DNA of 64,000 nt from G965233625 sp965233625 (GTDB lineage Bacteria > Planctomycetota > Planctomycetia > Pirellulales > Pirellulaceae): contig OZ247499.1 of the NCBI GenBank assembly GCA_965233625.1, positions 3,162,001 to 3,226,000 on the forward strand. The letters are read 5' to 3'. The position numbers were made by a program, and so were the translations under genes. The notes under the pieces are model-generated. The model made no database searches. It saw only the letters and a program-made list of their open reading frames with translations, and was not told the origin of the DNA. Positions 36,117 through 44,827 of this stretch are shown here, in pieces (positions within the stretch are counted from its first letter, which is position 1; every line of letters begins with the position of its first letter).

Positions 36117-37010
36117 ATGTCCAAGTCATGCCGGCGACCGGGTTTTACGTTGGTCGAATTATTGGTGGTTATCGCCATCATCGGAGTGCTGGTCGCCCTT
36201 CTTCTTCCTGCCGTACAAGCGGCGCGTGAAGCGGCGCGGCGGATCAGTTGCAGCAACAACTTGAAGCAACTGGGGCTGGCGATGCACAATCATCACGATA
36301 CGAAAGGGGCGTTCCCGCCGGGGTTCGAATCCAGCAATCCCGGCACTCCTAATAACAGCAGCTGGTGCCGTTCGGGCGGGTTGCAGGGGCCGCCGTGGAC
36401 GGTATTTGTGCTTCCTTTCGCCGAGCAGGAGAATCTGCACGACCAGTTTGACCTAACGGTGCCGTTTCAGGCCGCCTCGAACCAGATGGCAGCGCCGAAC
36501 GACGCCCTTCTTGTGCCACTATCGATGTACCGTTGCCCCTCTGATGCCCGGCAGGATCCGCTGCTTAGTTCGTACTTCGGCGTCAGTGGCGGCGGGTCTG
36601 CGCCCGACTGTGGCAACACGGGATGCAGCGCTGCGAATGAACGTGCCTCGTACGTAACGGGCGTGCTTTACGCCGGATCAGAAATTCGCATGGCGGATGT
36701 TACCGATGGTACAAGCCATGTCTTTATGTTTGGGGAAACCCGCTACGGCAACGCAGCATGGGGAGCCAGCGCTAAACAGGACGGCTGTTCTTATCCACGT
36801 AATCTGGCTGGCACCCAGGACCAGATGAACCTGTACGATGGCCAGGGCGTTCACGACACACGCGGCTTCAGCAGCTATCACCCCGGCGGAGCCCAATTCT
36901 GCATGGTGGATGGCTCTGTCCACTTTGTGCCAGACGTGATTGACCTGACCGTATACCGCCAGCTTGGCCGCCGTAGCGATGGTCTGCCGATTGGAGGACT
37001 GCCCAGGTGA
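36117..37010 (+). CDS. DUF1559 protein with pseudopilin-type N-terminus
   Basis: 297 residues. The start carries a type IV pilin-like leader, RRPGFTLVELLVVIAIIGVL, with the cleavage glycine before FTLVE, followed by AAREAARRISCSNNLKQLGLAMHNHHD and a DUF1559 body ending in the conserved FCMVDGSVHFVPD. The secreted domain is thought to form surface appendage-like or secretion structures in planctomycetes. GAGG lies seven bases before the ATG. Its stop overlaps the next gene, a small lipoprotein, by four bases. This pairing is common in planctomycetes. Confidence 0.9.
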   Translation: MSKSCRRPGFTLVELLVVIAIIGVLVALLLPAVQAAREAARRISCSNNLKQLGLAMHNHHDTKGAFPPGFESSNPGTPNNSSWCRSGGLQGPPWTVFVLPFAEQENLHDQFDLTVPFQAASNQMAAPNDALLVPLSMYRCPSDARQDPLLSSYFGVSGGGSAPDCGNTGCSAANERASYVTGVLYAGSEIRMADVTDGTSHVFMFGETRYGNAAWGASAKQDGCSYPRNLAGTQDQMNLYDGQGVHDTRGFSSYHPGGAQFCMVDGSVHFVPDVIDLTVYRQLGRRSDGLPIGGLPR

Positions 37011-37402
37011 TCCGGTTACCTATTATCTGTCTGGTGCTGGCTGGCGCCCTCTGCCTACTGGCGGGGTGCGGAACCAGCGGGCCGCTGATCTACAATGTAC
37101 ATGGCCAAGTCACCTTTCAAGGAAAGCCTGTGCCCAAGGGATTTATCAAATTCCTGCCTGATCCTGGCAAGGGCAATTCCGGCCCCGGCGGCGGTGCTGA
37201 AATTGTCAACGGCAGCTATTCAACCCCGGCCGGCAAGGGAGTTCAGGGCGGCGCTTACTACGTTGAAATAAGTGGCTATACGGGTGTCGAAACCAGCGCC
37301 GATGGCGAAACGCTGCCCGATGGGGAATCGCTGTTCCCGCCCTATCGGACTACGGTCGATCTGCCTAAGGAAAGCACGGAACAGAACTTTGAAGTGAAAT
37401 AG
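37007..37402 (+). CDS. Small lipoprotein with transthyretin-like fold
   Basis: 131 residues from a GTG start supported by GGAGG nine bases upstream. The lipobox is in LCLLAGCGTSG. The mature part begins YNVHGQVTFQGKPVPKGFIKF, the standard opening of the planctomycete carboxypeptidase-regulatory-like/transthyretin-like small lipoproteins, and has the VNGSYSTPAGKGVQGG block. It overlaps the DUF1559 gene (GTGA), so the two are translationally coupled. It is probably an envelope partner of the pseudopilin-like protein. Function unproven. Confidence 0.87.
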   Translation: MIRLPIICLVLAGALCLLAGCGTSGPLIYNVHGQVTFQGKPVPKGFIKFLPDPGKGNSGPGGGAEIVNGSYSTPAGKGVQGGAYYVEISGYTGVETSADGETLPDGESLFPPYRTTVDLPKESTEQNFEVK

Positions 37403-37419
37403 CCCGGAAGCATAAAAAA

Positions 37420-37450
37420 AACACCCGCAGCGTCAGTTGCTGCGGGTGTT
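37420..37450. terminator. Bidirectional rho-independent terminator
   Basis: AACACCCGCAGC and GCTGCGGGTGTT form a 12-bp perfect stem around a 7-base loop. On the minus strand it is followed by a run of seven T. It ends both the lipoprotein gene and the convergent gene at 37495. Confidence 0.9.
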
Positions 37451-37494
37451 GAATTAGCGCTGCGTAATTCCGGGCGTGGCCCATCTACCATTGG

Positions 37495-39684
37495 TTATTT
37501 AGCGCCTTTGCCGAGTGCACGGAGTTGCTTGGCGGCGCCGGATACGGCTCCGCCCTTTGATGGCGCTGCACCGCGCGGCTGACTAGAGCGCGGACTCCAA
37601 GACGAACCGCGCAGTTGCTGCTGGGTCCGTTCGATCTGCTGCACCGCATTTGACGCCGGGTTCGCCGAACGTGGCGTCTGACGCTGCGGCTCTGCAGAAC
37701 GCTGCGGCAGCTGCGGAGTTGGGCTACGTTGTCCGCGGCCCGGCAGATTAGGCTGTTGCCCACGTATCCGTTGTTGCAGCTCAATCATCCGTTGCCTTTG
37801 TTGCTCCACTGCTTCACGCTGCTGCTGACCGGGCTGTGGCTGCGAACGTTGCTGTTCCCGCAACTGCTGCAGGCGCTCGCGCTGCTCTAGCTGTTGCTGC
37901 AGCGCGTTACGTGCGGGGTTGTCTGCAGCACCAGGGGTCTGACGACCGGGCTGTTGCCCGCGCATCCGCTCCTGAAGTTCACGCAGGCGTTGCCGCTGTT
38001 GCTCGATTGCCTCCTGCTGACGTTCACTAGTCTGACCGGGTTGTGCCGGCTGCTGACGTAGACGTTCCTGCAATTGCTGCAAGCGTTGACGTTGCTCTTC
38101 TAGCTGCTGACGTGCCTCGTCGGATGGCGCTTCCGCACGTGGGTCGCGGTTCTCCGGACGTGGGTCCTGGTCGCGGCCCGTCCGTTGACGGATGCGCTGC
38201 TCCATCTCACGACGCTGCTGAATGAGGCGTTCGCGGGCATCCTGCAATTCACGTTGACCGGGTTGCTGACGCAGTTGCTCTTCAAGCTTCTGCTGCTGCT
38301 CACGCAGACGGTCTAACTGGGCGTTGGCTTCGTCAGAAACATTGGCGTTGTTAATACTGGCGGTATTGCGAGGACCTTCGCGAAGACGGTCCCGTTGACG
38401 TTGTTCCAGCTGCTGCACACGCTGGGCAAGATTCCGCTGGTCAGCGTTGTCTTCCTGTCGTGCTTGAGCATACCGGCGCTGGCGATCCTCACGCGCCTGG
38501 GCAAACTGATTGCCCTGCCGTAGGAATTGGTTCACCAGTCCAGGCTGACGCGAAAATTGCGTGCCGCGGCGGCCGTAGTTGCCATCCAGCAACAGGTTGA
38601 TGCCGGCGCTTAGCAGTGCGTCGCCAACACTCACATTGCCACGCTTCCGCCAGATCTGTTCGTCACGCCAGGTGTGGCGGGGACGCAGATCGGCATGATC
38701 GCGGAAGTATGCATGACGTGTGCGATACGTGTTAAACCGGTTCTGCTGAAAGGTCAGGTAGAACACCTGCAGAGGGTCGTAATACTGGCGATTCTGTGAC
38801 CACGCGAAGAAACGGTTGTCAGGCAGCCGCGTCTGGTAGTAGTCACCGTAGTAGTAGTGACAGTAGGTTGTGTCCACGAACAGGTGCACCGGCAGTTGCT
38901 CAAGCAGAACGACTGTTTCTGGCGAGTACCGTGTCTGCGCGGTTACCGTCTGACTGAACACGACCGGGTTAAAGAGTACACCGCGGTCTTCCAGTTCGTA
39001 GTCCCAGTATCCGGGCACCATGATGTAGCCGGATGGCGTCCAGTGATACTGCAGAGGCATCCAGACCAGATTCTCACGGCCACGTGCCCAGAAGCCCGCC
39101 TGCCAATCGAACTGGTCGCCCTGCGGAGCCCAGTGTCCAGGCGCCCAGAAGTGCTGCTCACTCGGCGCTTCGCCGCGATCTTCCTGACGGTCACGCGGTG
39201 GACGTTCTGTGAACAACGGCAGGTTATCCTCCTGCGACCAGAAGCCCGACACCCAGGCGTAACCCGTTGTTACTTTCTGCCAGAAGCCAGGGTTCCAGGT
39301 CGCTCCTAGCGGCGGACGGCGCCAGACGCCACTGATCCAGATAAACCGCTGTTCAGGGTCTTCCCAGCCCCAGTAGCCAGGAATCCAGATGAAATCGCGG
39401 CTGCCCGGACCGATGGCGGGCGGGGTTTCATTAATCCGCGCCGGCGGCTGATCCTTCACGACAAGCACGTTCGGACTGCTGCCATGATACGGCTGTGCAA
39501 AAGCTTCATGCACCAGCCCACGATTCAAGCCGGTGAATTCCACCTGAGGAACATCCGGCTGTGGTGGCGGCGGTTGTTGGGCGGCGGCTTCACCCGCAAA
39601 CTGAATGGTAAACGCGCAGCACGCGCTGAAAGCGACCAGCCAACGCCGGGACTGGTTACCGCTTAATATGGTGGGTAATGACAC
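37495..39684 (-). CDS. Secreted protein with YXWGXW-like repeats and a Gln/Arg-rich tail
   Basis: 729 residues from a GTG at 39684, preferred because AAGGGG lies just upstream; a TTG five codons earlier is less likely. The signal peptide ends GEAAAQQ. Residues ~95-260 contain repeated aromatic motifs such as DFIWIPGYWGWED, RFIWISGVWRRPP, ATWNPGFWQK, YAWVSGFWSQ and IMVPGYWDYE, of the YXWGXW type. From ~400 the protein is a very long Gln/Arg/Glu-rich region with high coiled-coil potential and low complexity. Function is unknown; a periplasmic structural or binding role is inferred. It converges on the lipoprotein gene at a shared terminator. Confidence 0.78.
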   Translation of the reverse strand: MSLPTILSGNQSRRWLVAFSACCAFTIQFAGEAAAQQPPPPQPDVPQVEFTGLNRGLVHEAFAQPYHGSSPNVLVVKDQPPARINETPPAIGPGSRDFIWIPGYWGWEDPEQRFIWISGVWRRPPLGATWNPGFWQKVTTGYAWVSGFWSQEDNLPLFTERPPRDRQEDRGEAPSEQHFWAPGHWAPQGDQFDWQAGFWARGRENLVWMPLQYHWTPSGYIMVPGYWDYELEDRGVLFNPVVFSQTVTAQTRYSPETVVLLEQLPVHLFVDTTYCHYYYGDYYQTRLPDNRFFAWSQNRQYYDPLQVFYLTFQQNRFNTYRTRHAYFRDHADLRPRHTWRDEQIWRKRGNVSVGDALLSAGINLLLDGNYGRRGTQFSRQPGLVNQFLRQGNQFAQAREDRQRRYAQARQEDNADQRNLAQRVQQLEQRQRDRLREGPRNTASINNANVSDEANAQLDRLREQQQKLEEQLRQQPGQRELQDARERLIQQRREMEQRIRQRTGRDQDPRPENRDPRAEAPSDEARQQLEEQRQRLQQLQERLRQQPAQPGQTSERQQEAIEQQRQRLRELQERMRGQQPGRQTPGAADNPARNALQQQLEQRERLQQLREQQRSQPQPGQQQREAVEQQRQRMIELQQRIRGQQPNLPGRGQRSPTPQLPQRSAEPQRQTPRSANPASNAVQQIERTQQQLRGSSWSPRSSQPRGAAPSKGGAVSGAAKQLRALGKGAK

Positions 39685-39882
39685 TTTAACCCCTTTCAAT
39701 CTTTAAATTGTCTAGCAAAGCTCCCGAAAGAGCCCGCTGCACCTGCATAAGCGACATGATCAGCCCCCCATACACAGGTACAGCACGAACCAAAGATCGA
39801 AGTACGCGAATCGCGTGCCAAAGCGTGCAGCAGTCACTTCACTTGGCGAGGGCCGGCGACAAAGGGTCGGCGAACCAGGCCG

Positions 39883-39914
39883 GGGGTTATCTTTTTCTGG
39901 GGTTATCTTTTTCT
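39883..39914 (+). repeat. Perfect tandem duplication of 16 bases
   Basis: GGGGTTATCTTTTTCT occurs twice in a row (39883-39898 and 39899-39914) in the 280-base noncoding stretch between the YXWGXW-like gene and the DUF4328 gene. This looks like a recent slippage event; no function is evident. Confidence 0.7.
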
Positions 39915-39965
39915 CATGCCCAGCCGAAAGAACAGACCGCTACAGAACTGCCTGCTTCACGTTTT

Positions 39966-40739
39966 TCAGTTATAGAACGCCCTGCTGCCGGTCATTTGGG
40001 CGTGGGCGGTTTTGGCGGCCATGTTTTCGTGGCGTTCATCCTGCATGCGTGTGATGGTGCGGACGACGTTGATGGCTAGTAGCGCTGCGATGGGGGAAAT
40101 CAGGCATAATCCCAGGTCCATCCACGTTGAGGCGATCAGGTCTCCGAGCGATTCGGCGTTGAGCCCTAAACGGAAAGATACCTGTCCCGCAACGCCGTTG
40201 ATAATCCACGCGCCCCACCATAGTCCCACCAAGGCAGTTGCCCCGGACTCTGGCCCCACGCGACTATGCTTCCAGACTTCGCTCATCACCTGGTAGGGGC
40301 GAAACAGATTTAGAAAGGGTACAAAGAACGAGCCCACCGCCCAGCCAGGTGAGTAGTCCAGATTCGTGGCGCCCAGCGCGGGCAGATTGCGATGCACGCG
40401 GTAGAACCACATCAGGAATCCGACCGCGGTCACTACGTAGCAGCCTAACGATGTCAGGCCGACAATTCCTTCGCGGATGTCGTTCGCGTCAGCTTCTTCC
40501 TGGGTATAAGGATCGCCACGTTGCGCCCGTTCTAATAGCTGAATCTGCATGTAACTTGAACCAGCAGATAAAACGTCAATAGCGATGCCAATCCCCAGCA
40601 TCACCATCGTGAAAGTCGCAAGCCCGCTGGCTGACTGGTACGGATGTTTCACCGCACCCGCAGAAGACGACTTTTTTTGTACGGACCCGGCAGCAACCTG
40701 CGCAGGGCTCTGATACGGATTGGAATTGTCGCTGTTCAC
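39966..40739 (-). CDS. DUF4328 family membrane protein
   Basis: 257 residues from a GTG at 40739, with GAGAGG upstream. The first ~40 residues are polar (NPYQSP motif, a frequent start in planctomycete membrane proteins). Four to five membrane segments follow. The DUF4328 core is WFYRVHRNLPALGATNLDYSPGWAVGSFFVPFLNLFRPYQVMSEVW. The role of the family is not known. It sits alone, 60 bases downstream of the priA stop on the same strand. Confidence 0.82.
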   Translation of the reverse strand: MNSDNSNPYQSPAQVAAGSVQKKSSSAGAVKHPYQSASGLATFTMVMLGIGIAIDVLSAGSSYMQIQLLERAQRGDPYTQEEADANDIREGIVGLTSLGCYVVTAVGFLMWFYRVHRNLPALGATNLDYSPGWAVGSFFVPFLNLFRPYQVMSEVWKHSRVGPESGATALVGLWWGAWIINGVAGQVSFRLGLNAESLGDLIASTWMDLGLCLISPIAALLAINVVRTITRMQDERHENMAAKTAHAQMTGSRAFYN

Positions 40740-40799
40740 GTCTGCCTCTCAATCTGGTTTGCTGACACAAATTATCTGGACGATTGCACGATCAAATCT

Positions 40800-43079
40800 C
40801 TACAACAGCGCCTGCGGATCTACATCGAAAATAAACTGCACGTCATCGGGCGGCTGAATGTCTTTGGCAGCAGTTTTGACCGCCGTACGCAGTTCGTCCG
40901 CATCGGCGCCTTGGATCAGGGCGTGGAAGCGGAACTTGCCGCGGAGTTTTGCCAATGGGGCGGCGGCAGGGCCGAGTACGCGGCCGTCTAACTGGTTTTC
41001 TAAAATCGCTTCGCGGATCTCATCGGCAAGATGGTCGGCGAAGGTTTCCGTCTGCTGCTCCTGCGGGCCGCGGACAACCAGACGGATCATTGCTTCGTAC
41101 GGCGGGTAGCCAAATTCTTCGCGTAGTGGCAGTTCAGTAGCGGCGAACATCTTGTAGTCGTGGTGCATGGCCGCTTGAATCGCCGGATGTTCCGGGCTGA
41201 ATGTCTGCACCAGCACGCGCCCGCCGCGCTTGCCGCGACCGGTGCGGCCTGCGACCTGCGTGACGAGTTGAAAGGTGCGTTCGGCAGCGCGGAAGTCGGG
41301 GAAATGCAACGCGGTATCGGCATTGATAACGCCCACCAGCGTGACATCGGGAAAGTCCAGCCCTTTGGCAATCATCTGCGTGCCGACCAGAATCTTCACC
41401 TCGCCGCTGCGGAAGCGTTCCAGCGCTGCTTCGTGGCTGCCCGGCTTCCGCATGCTATCGGAGTCCATTCGCAGGCATTCGTAATCTTTGAACCGCCCGG
41501 CAACTTCCGATTCAAGCCGCTGCGTTCCCAGCCCGGCATAGTTGATGCCATTGAAGCGGCATTCCGGACAGACCGGCGGCGCCGCGATTTCGTGCTCGCA
41601 GTAGTGACAGACGGCGCGGTCCCCTTCGCGATGATGCGTCAGCGAAATATCGCAGTCCGGACACTTCAGCACGTAGCCGCACGATGGACATTGAATATTG
41701 GTCGAAAAACCGCGCCGGTTCAGCAGCAGAATCACCTGCCCACCATCAGCCAGAGCTTCACGCATGGCGGAGATCAACGGCCGGCTGATGGCGCCGCGGT
41801 TGTGCTGGCTTTGGAACTCCGCGCGCAAGTCAATCGCATCGACCAATGGCAACGGCAGATCGTTCACACGGCGGGGCATCTCCACCAGTTTGAACTTACC
41901 CGTTTCCGCCTGCACCCAGCTTTCCAGCGCCGGCGTCGCCGAGCCAAGGACAAGCGGCGCCTTCTCTGTCTGTGCCCGGAACAGCGCTACATCGCGGGCG
42001 TTGTACCGGGGGGCGATATCCTGTTTGAAAGAGTTGTCGTGTTCTTCATCAATAATGATCAGCCCCAGATCCGGCGCCGGTGCGAACACGGCGCTGCGGG
42101 CGCCGACAACCACCTGCGTTTCACCGCTGGCAATCTTCCGCCAGTGCCAGTGTCGCTCCGGATCGCTGAGATGAGAATGCAGCACCGCCACATGTTCAAA
42201 CCGGCTGCGGAAGCGTTGCCGCGTCTGCGGCGTGAGGCTGATTTCTGGCACCAGCACAATCGCCTGCCGGCCGAAGCTAAGCACTTCTTCAATCGCGCGG
42301 ATGTAAACTTCGGTCTTACCGCTGCCGGTCACGCCATGCATCAGAATGGTTTCATGGGCGCCGCGATGCAGGGCCGAATGAATCGTATCCAGTGCGTTCT
42401 GCTGGTCCGCGTTCAGCAACAGGTTCTGCTGCTTCTCTTCCGGCTTAATAGCGTGTTCACCCTGCTGCACGCGGCGCTGCTCTTCCCGCACCAGTTTCTT
42501 CTTCCGCAACGCGTTAATAGGCCCGATGGTGCAGCCCGTCGCCTTGGCCAGTTCCGGCGGCGTCATCGGCTGCGCCGAACCGGCCAGCAGCATCAACGCG
42601 GCAGCCTGCATCTTGGGCAGTTTCAACGTGGCCAGCCGTGCGACCACTTCATTGGGCACCGAAAGAAACGTCATCTCCCGCGTGCCTGCTTTGCCACGTA
42701 CGCCGGCCGGCACCACGGCTTCAATCGCCTGGCCCCATTCACATAGATACGTCTCCGCCATCCACTTCGTCAGTCGCAGCATGGCGGGCGACAGCAGCGA
42801 AGCCGGGTCGACGACCGACTGAATCTCCTTCAGCTTCCGCGTCGTGGTGCGATACTCCACATTCACGCAGTAGCCTTGGATGCCACGGTTGCCACGCCCC
42901 AGCGGCGCCTTCATCCGGCGGCCGGCTTCGGCTTCAGCATGCAGGCGTTGCGGCACGGCGTAGTCGTACGGACCGTAGGGCGGAACCGCAAAAACAAGCG
43001 TTGCGATCTGTTGTTCATTCGCATCGTCCAGCTCCCACGGAGCCGGGTCGGTGTCGAACAGATTAGGTTGATCGCTCAT
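40800..43079 (-). CDS. priA: Primosomal protein N' (replication restart helicase)
   Basis: 759 residues from the ATG at 43079; the open frame continues to 43805 but that part runs opposite another gene and is not PriA. The DNA-binding start is ATLVFAVPPYGPYDYAVP. The helicase core has LMHGVTGSGKTEVYIRA (Walker A), IIDEEHDNSFKQD (DEEH box) and ILVGTQMIAKGLDFP. The zinc-binding cysteines are in CPSCGYVLKCPDCD and CHYCEHEIAAPPVCPEC. PriA restarts stalled replication forks away from the origin. Complete and apparently functional. Divergent from the sialate esterase gene. Confidence 0.93.
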   Translation of the reverse strand: MSDQPNLFDTDPAPWELDDANEQQIATLVFAVPPYGPYDYAVPQRLHAEAEAGRRMKAPLGRGNRGIQGYCVNVEYRTTTRKLKEIQSVVDPASLLSPAMLRLTKWMAETYLCEWGQAIEAVVPAGVRGKAGTREMTFLSVPNEVVARLATLKLPKMQAAALMLLAGSAQPMTPPELAKATGCTIGPINALRKKKLVREEQRRVQQGEHAIKPEEKQQNLLLNADQQNALDTIHSALHRGAHETILMHGVTGSGKTEVYIRAIEEVLSFGRQAIVLVPEISLTPQTRQRFRSRFEHVAVLHSHLSDPERHWHWRKIASGETQVVVGARSAVFAPAPDLGLIIIDEEHDNSFKQDIAPRYNARDVALFRAQTEKAPLVLGSATPALESWVQAETGKFKLVEMPRRVNDLPLPLVDAIDLRAEFQSQHNRGAISRPLISAMREALADGGQVILLLNRRGFSTNIQCPSCGYVLKCPDCDISLTHHREGDRAVCHYCEHEIAAPPVCPECRFNGINYAGLGTQRLESEVAGRFKDYECLRMDSDSMRKPGSHEAALERFRSGEVKILVGTQMIAKGLDFPDVTLVGVINADTALHFPDFRAAERTFQLVTQVAGRTGRGKRGGRVLVQTFSPEHPAIQAAMHHDYKMFAATELPLREEFGYPPYEAMIRLVVRGPQEQQTETFADHLADEIREAILENQLDGRVLGPAAAPLAKLRGKFRFHALIQGADADELRTAVKTAAKDIQPPDDVQFIFDVDPQALL

Positions 43080-43250
43080 AGCAGCATCGGAAAGAAAAGT
43101 GGCAACCGCCTCACTATAGCGGACGATGGCGTTGTCCTGTAAGACGCCGTTGAACGCAAGCGCCGCGAGAGTATCGCATGCCGCCTGCCCATCGCTTATA
43201 TTCCTGACTACCTCAGTTACTCCCACCCCATTGTTTTGAAGGAACGACGT

Positions 43251-44705
43251 ATGACTTACCTCTTTCGACTCTCCTGTTTCGCCAGCCTCCTGCTTGCCAT
43301 CGCGGCCAGCACCGCCACGGCGGAAGTAAAGCTGGCTTCGGTTTTCACCGACTCGATGGTGCTGCAGTGCGATATGCCGGCGCCGGTCTGGGGCTGGGCC
43401 AACCCCGGTGAAAGTGTCACCGTGCAATTCGCCGGACAGAAGAAAGTGGCGACAGCAGACAAAGACGGCAAATGGCAGCTGAGCCTGGACAAGCTTTCGG
43501 CAACTGCAGAACCGCACACGCTGACCGCTGAAGGTTCGAACCGTATTGAACTGAAAGACGTGCTGGTGGGCGAAGTCTGGATCTGTTCCGGACAGTCGAA
43601 CATGGAATGGCCATTGCGGGCTTCGATGAACGCCCAGGAAGAAATCGCGGCTGCCAAGTATCCGCAGATCCGTCTGTTCAACGTGCTGGGACACGTTGTT
43701 TCGCCAACGCCCAAAGATGAACTCAACGGCAAATGGCAGACGTGCAGCCCGGAAACCATCAGCGGCTTCTCCGCCGTGGGCTACTTCTTCGGCCGCCGTC
43801 TGCAAAAAGAACTGAACGTGCCCATCGGACTGATCGGATCTAACTGGGGCGGCACGCGGATTGAACCGTGGACTTCGCCCGCCGCGTTCAAAGAATCGGC
43901 TGATCTAAAAGCGGAATCCGCCAAGGTCGAAGCTTACACGGCAACCACCAAAGTCAGCGGCCGCGATCCTTCGGCCATCTACAACGCCATGATTCACCCG
44001 CTGGCGCCGTTTGCTATGCGTGGCGGCATCTGGTACCAGGGCGAGTCGAACGGTAACGAAGGCGAAAGCTATTACCACAAAAAGAAGGCGTTGATCGCAG
44101 GCTGGCGGAAGCTCTTCAACCCCGACCTGGCCTTCTACTGGGTGCAGCTAGCTAACTTCCGCAAACCAAATGAAGACCCGGCAGGCGGCGATGGCTGGGC
44201 CCGCCTGCGCGAAGCACAACGCAAAGCCCTGGAAGTCAAACACACCGGCATGGCCGTGATCACCGACATCGGCGCCGCCAACGATATTCACCCCCGCAAC
44301 AAGCAGGACGTCGGCCACCGCCTGGCGCAGTGGGCGTTGCACCAGACGTACGACAAAAAAGAACTTGTCCCCAGCGGCCCGCTGTATAAGAGCCACAAAG
44401 TTGACGGCGACAAAATCGTGCTCAGCTTCGAGCACACCGGCAGCGGTCTGATGGTCGGCAAAAAGAATGGCCTTGAGCCCACCCAAGAAGCGGACGGCCC
44501 GCTGAAGCACTTCGCCATCGCCGGCGAGGATAAGAAATGGGTGTGGGCTGATGCAAAGATCGAAGGCGACACCGTCGTAGTTTCTTCAGACGAAGTGAAG
44601 AACCCTGTCGCCGTCCGCTACGCCTTCACCACCAACCCCGAAGGCGCCAACCTTTACAACAAGGAAGGCATGCCAGCATCACCATTCCGCACCGATAGCT
44701 GGTAA
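43251..44705 (+). CDS. Secreted sialate O-acetylesterase-like protein
   Basis: 484 residues from the ATG at 43251, preferred because AAGGAA stands just upstream; an in-frame TTG at 43236 is unlikely. The signal peptide ends ATAEV. The SGNH-type serine block is in ICSGQSNMEWPL (S116), with GNNIGG-like SNWGGTRIEPWTS, GGIWYQGESNGNEG and a C-terminal DIHPRNKQDVGHRLA, which carries the catalytic His. This family removes acetyl groups from sialic acid or other acetylated sugars outside the cytoplasm. It is followed by a sulfatase gene, so the pair would deal with decorated polysaccharides. Confidence 0.87.
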   Translation: MTYLFRLSCFASLLLAIAASTATAEVKLASVFTDSMVLQCDMPAPVWGWANPGESVTVQFAGQKKVATADKDGKWQLSLDKLSATAEPHTLTAEGSNRIELKDVLVGEVWICSGQSNMEWPLRASMNAQEEIAAAKYPQIRLFNVLGHVVSPTPKDELNGKWQTCSPETISGFSAVGYFFGRRLQKELNVPIGLIGSNWGGTRIEPWTSPAAFKESADLKAESAKVEAYTATTKVSGRDPSAIYNAMIHPLAPFAMRGGIWYQGESNGNEGESYYHKKKALIAGWRKLFNPDLAFYWVQLANFRKPNEDPAGGDGWARLREAQRKALEVKHTGMAVITDIGAANDIHPRNKQDVGHRLAQWALHQTYDKKELVPSGPLYKSHKVDGDKIVLSFEHTGSGLMVGKKNGLEPTQEADGPLKHFAIAGEDKKWVWADAKIEGDTVVVSSDEVKNPVAVRYAFTTNPEGANLYNKEGMPASPFRTDSW

Positions 44706-44720
44706 CTATACTAGCCTTCG

Positions 44721-44761
44721 CACCCTCTCCCGCACTTGTGGGAGAGGGTGGCACGAAGTGC
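44721..44761. repeat. REP-like double hairpin before the sulfatase gene
   Basis: CACCCTCTCCC (44721-44731) pairs perfectly with GGGAGAGGGTG (44740-44750), and a second hairpin GCAC-GAA-GTGC follows at 44751-44761, with CGGGTGAGGGG after it. This layout is typical of dispersed palindromic repeats. It lies between the sialate esterase and sulfatase genes and may terminate part of the transcription. The hairpin at 23234 has the same CCCTCTCC core. Confidence 0.65.
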
Positions 44762-44827
44762 CGGGTGAGGGGCGTTGCAGCTCTAACCGCGTTCCATTTA
44801 TCTAAACATCTGCACAAAGAATTCATA

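Noticed and set aside
43080..43805. Upstream extension of the priA reading frame
   Set aside because: It runs on the opposite strand of the sialate esterase gene and its translation has no PriA or other domain character; the ATG at 43079 gives the normal PriA start.
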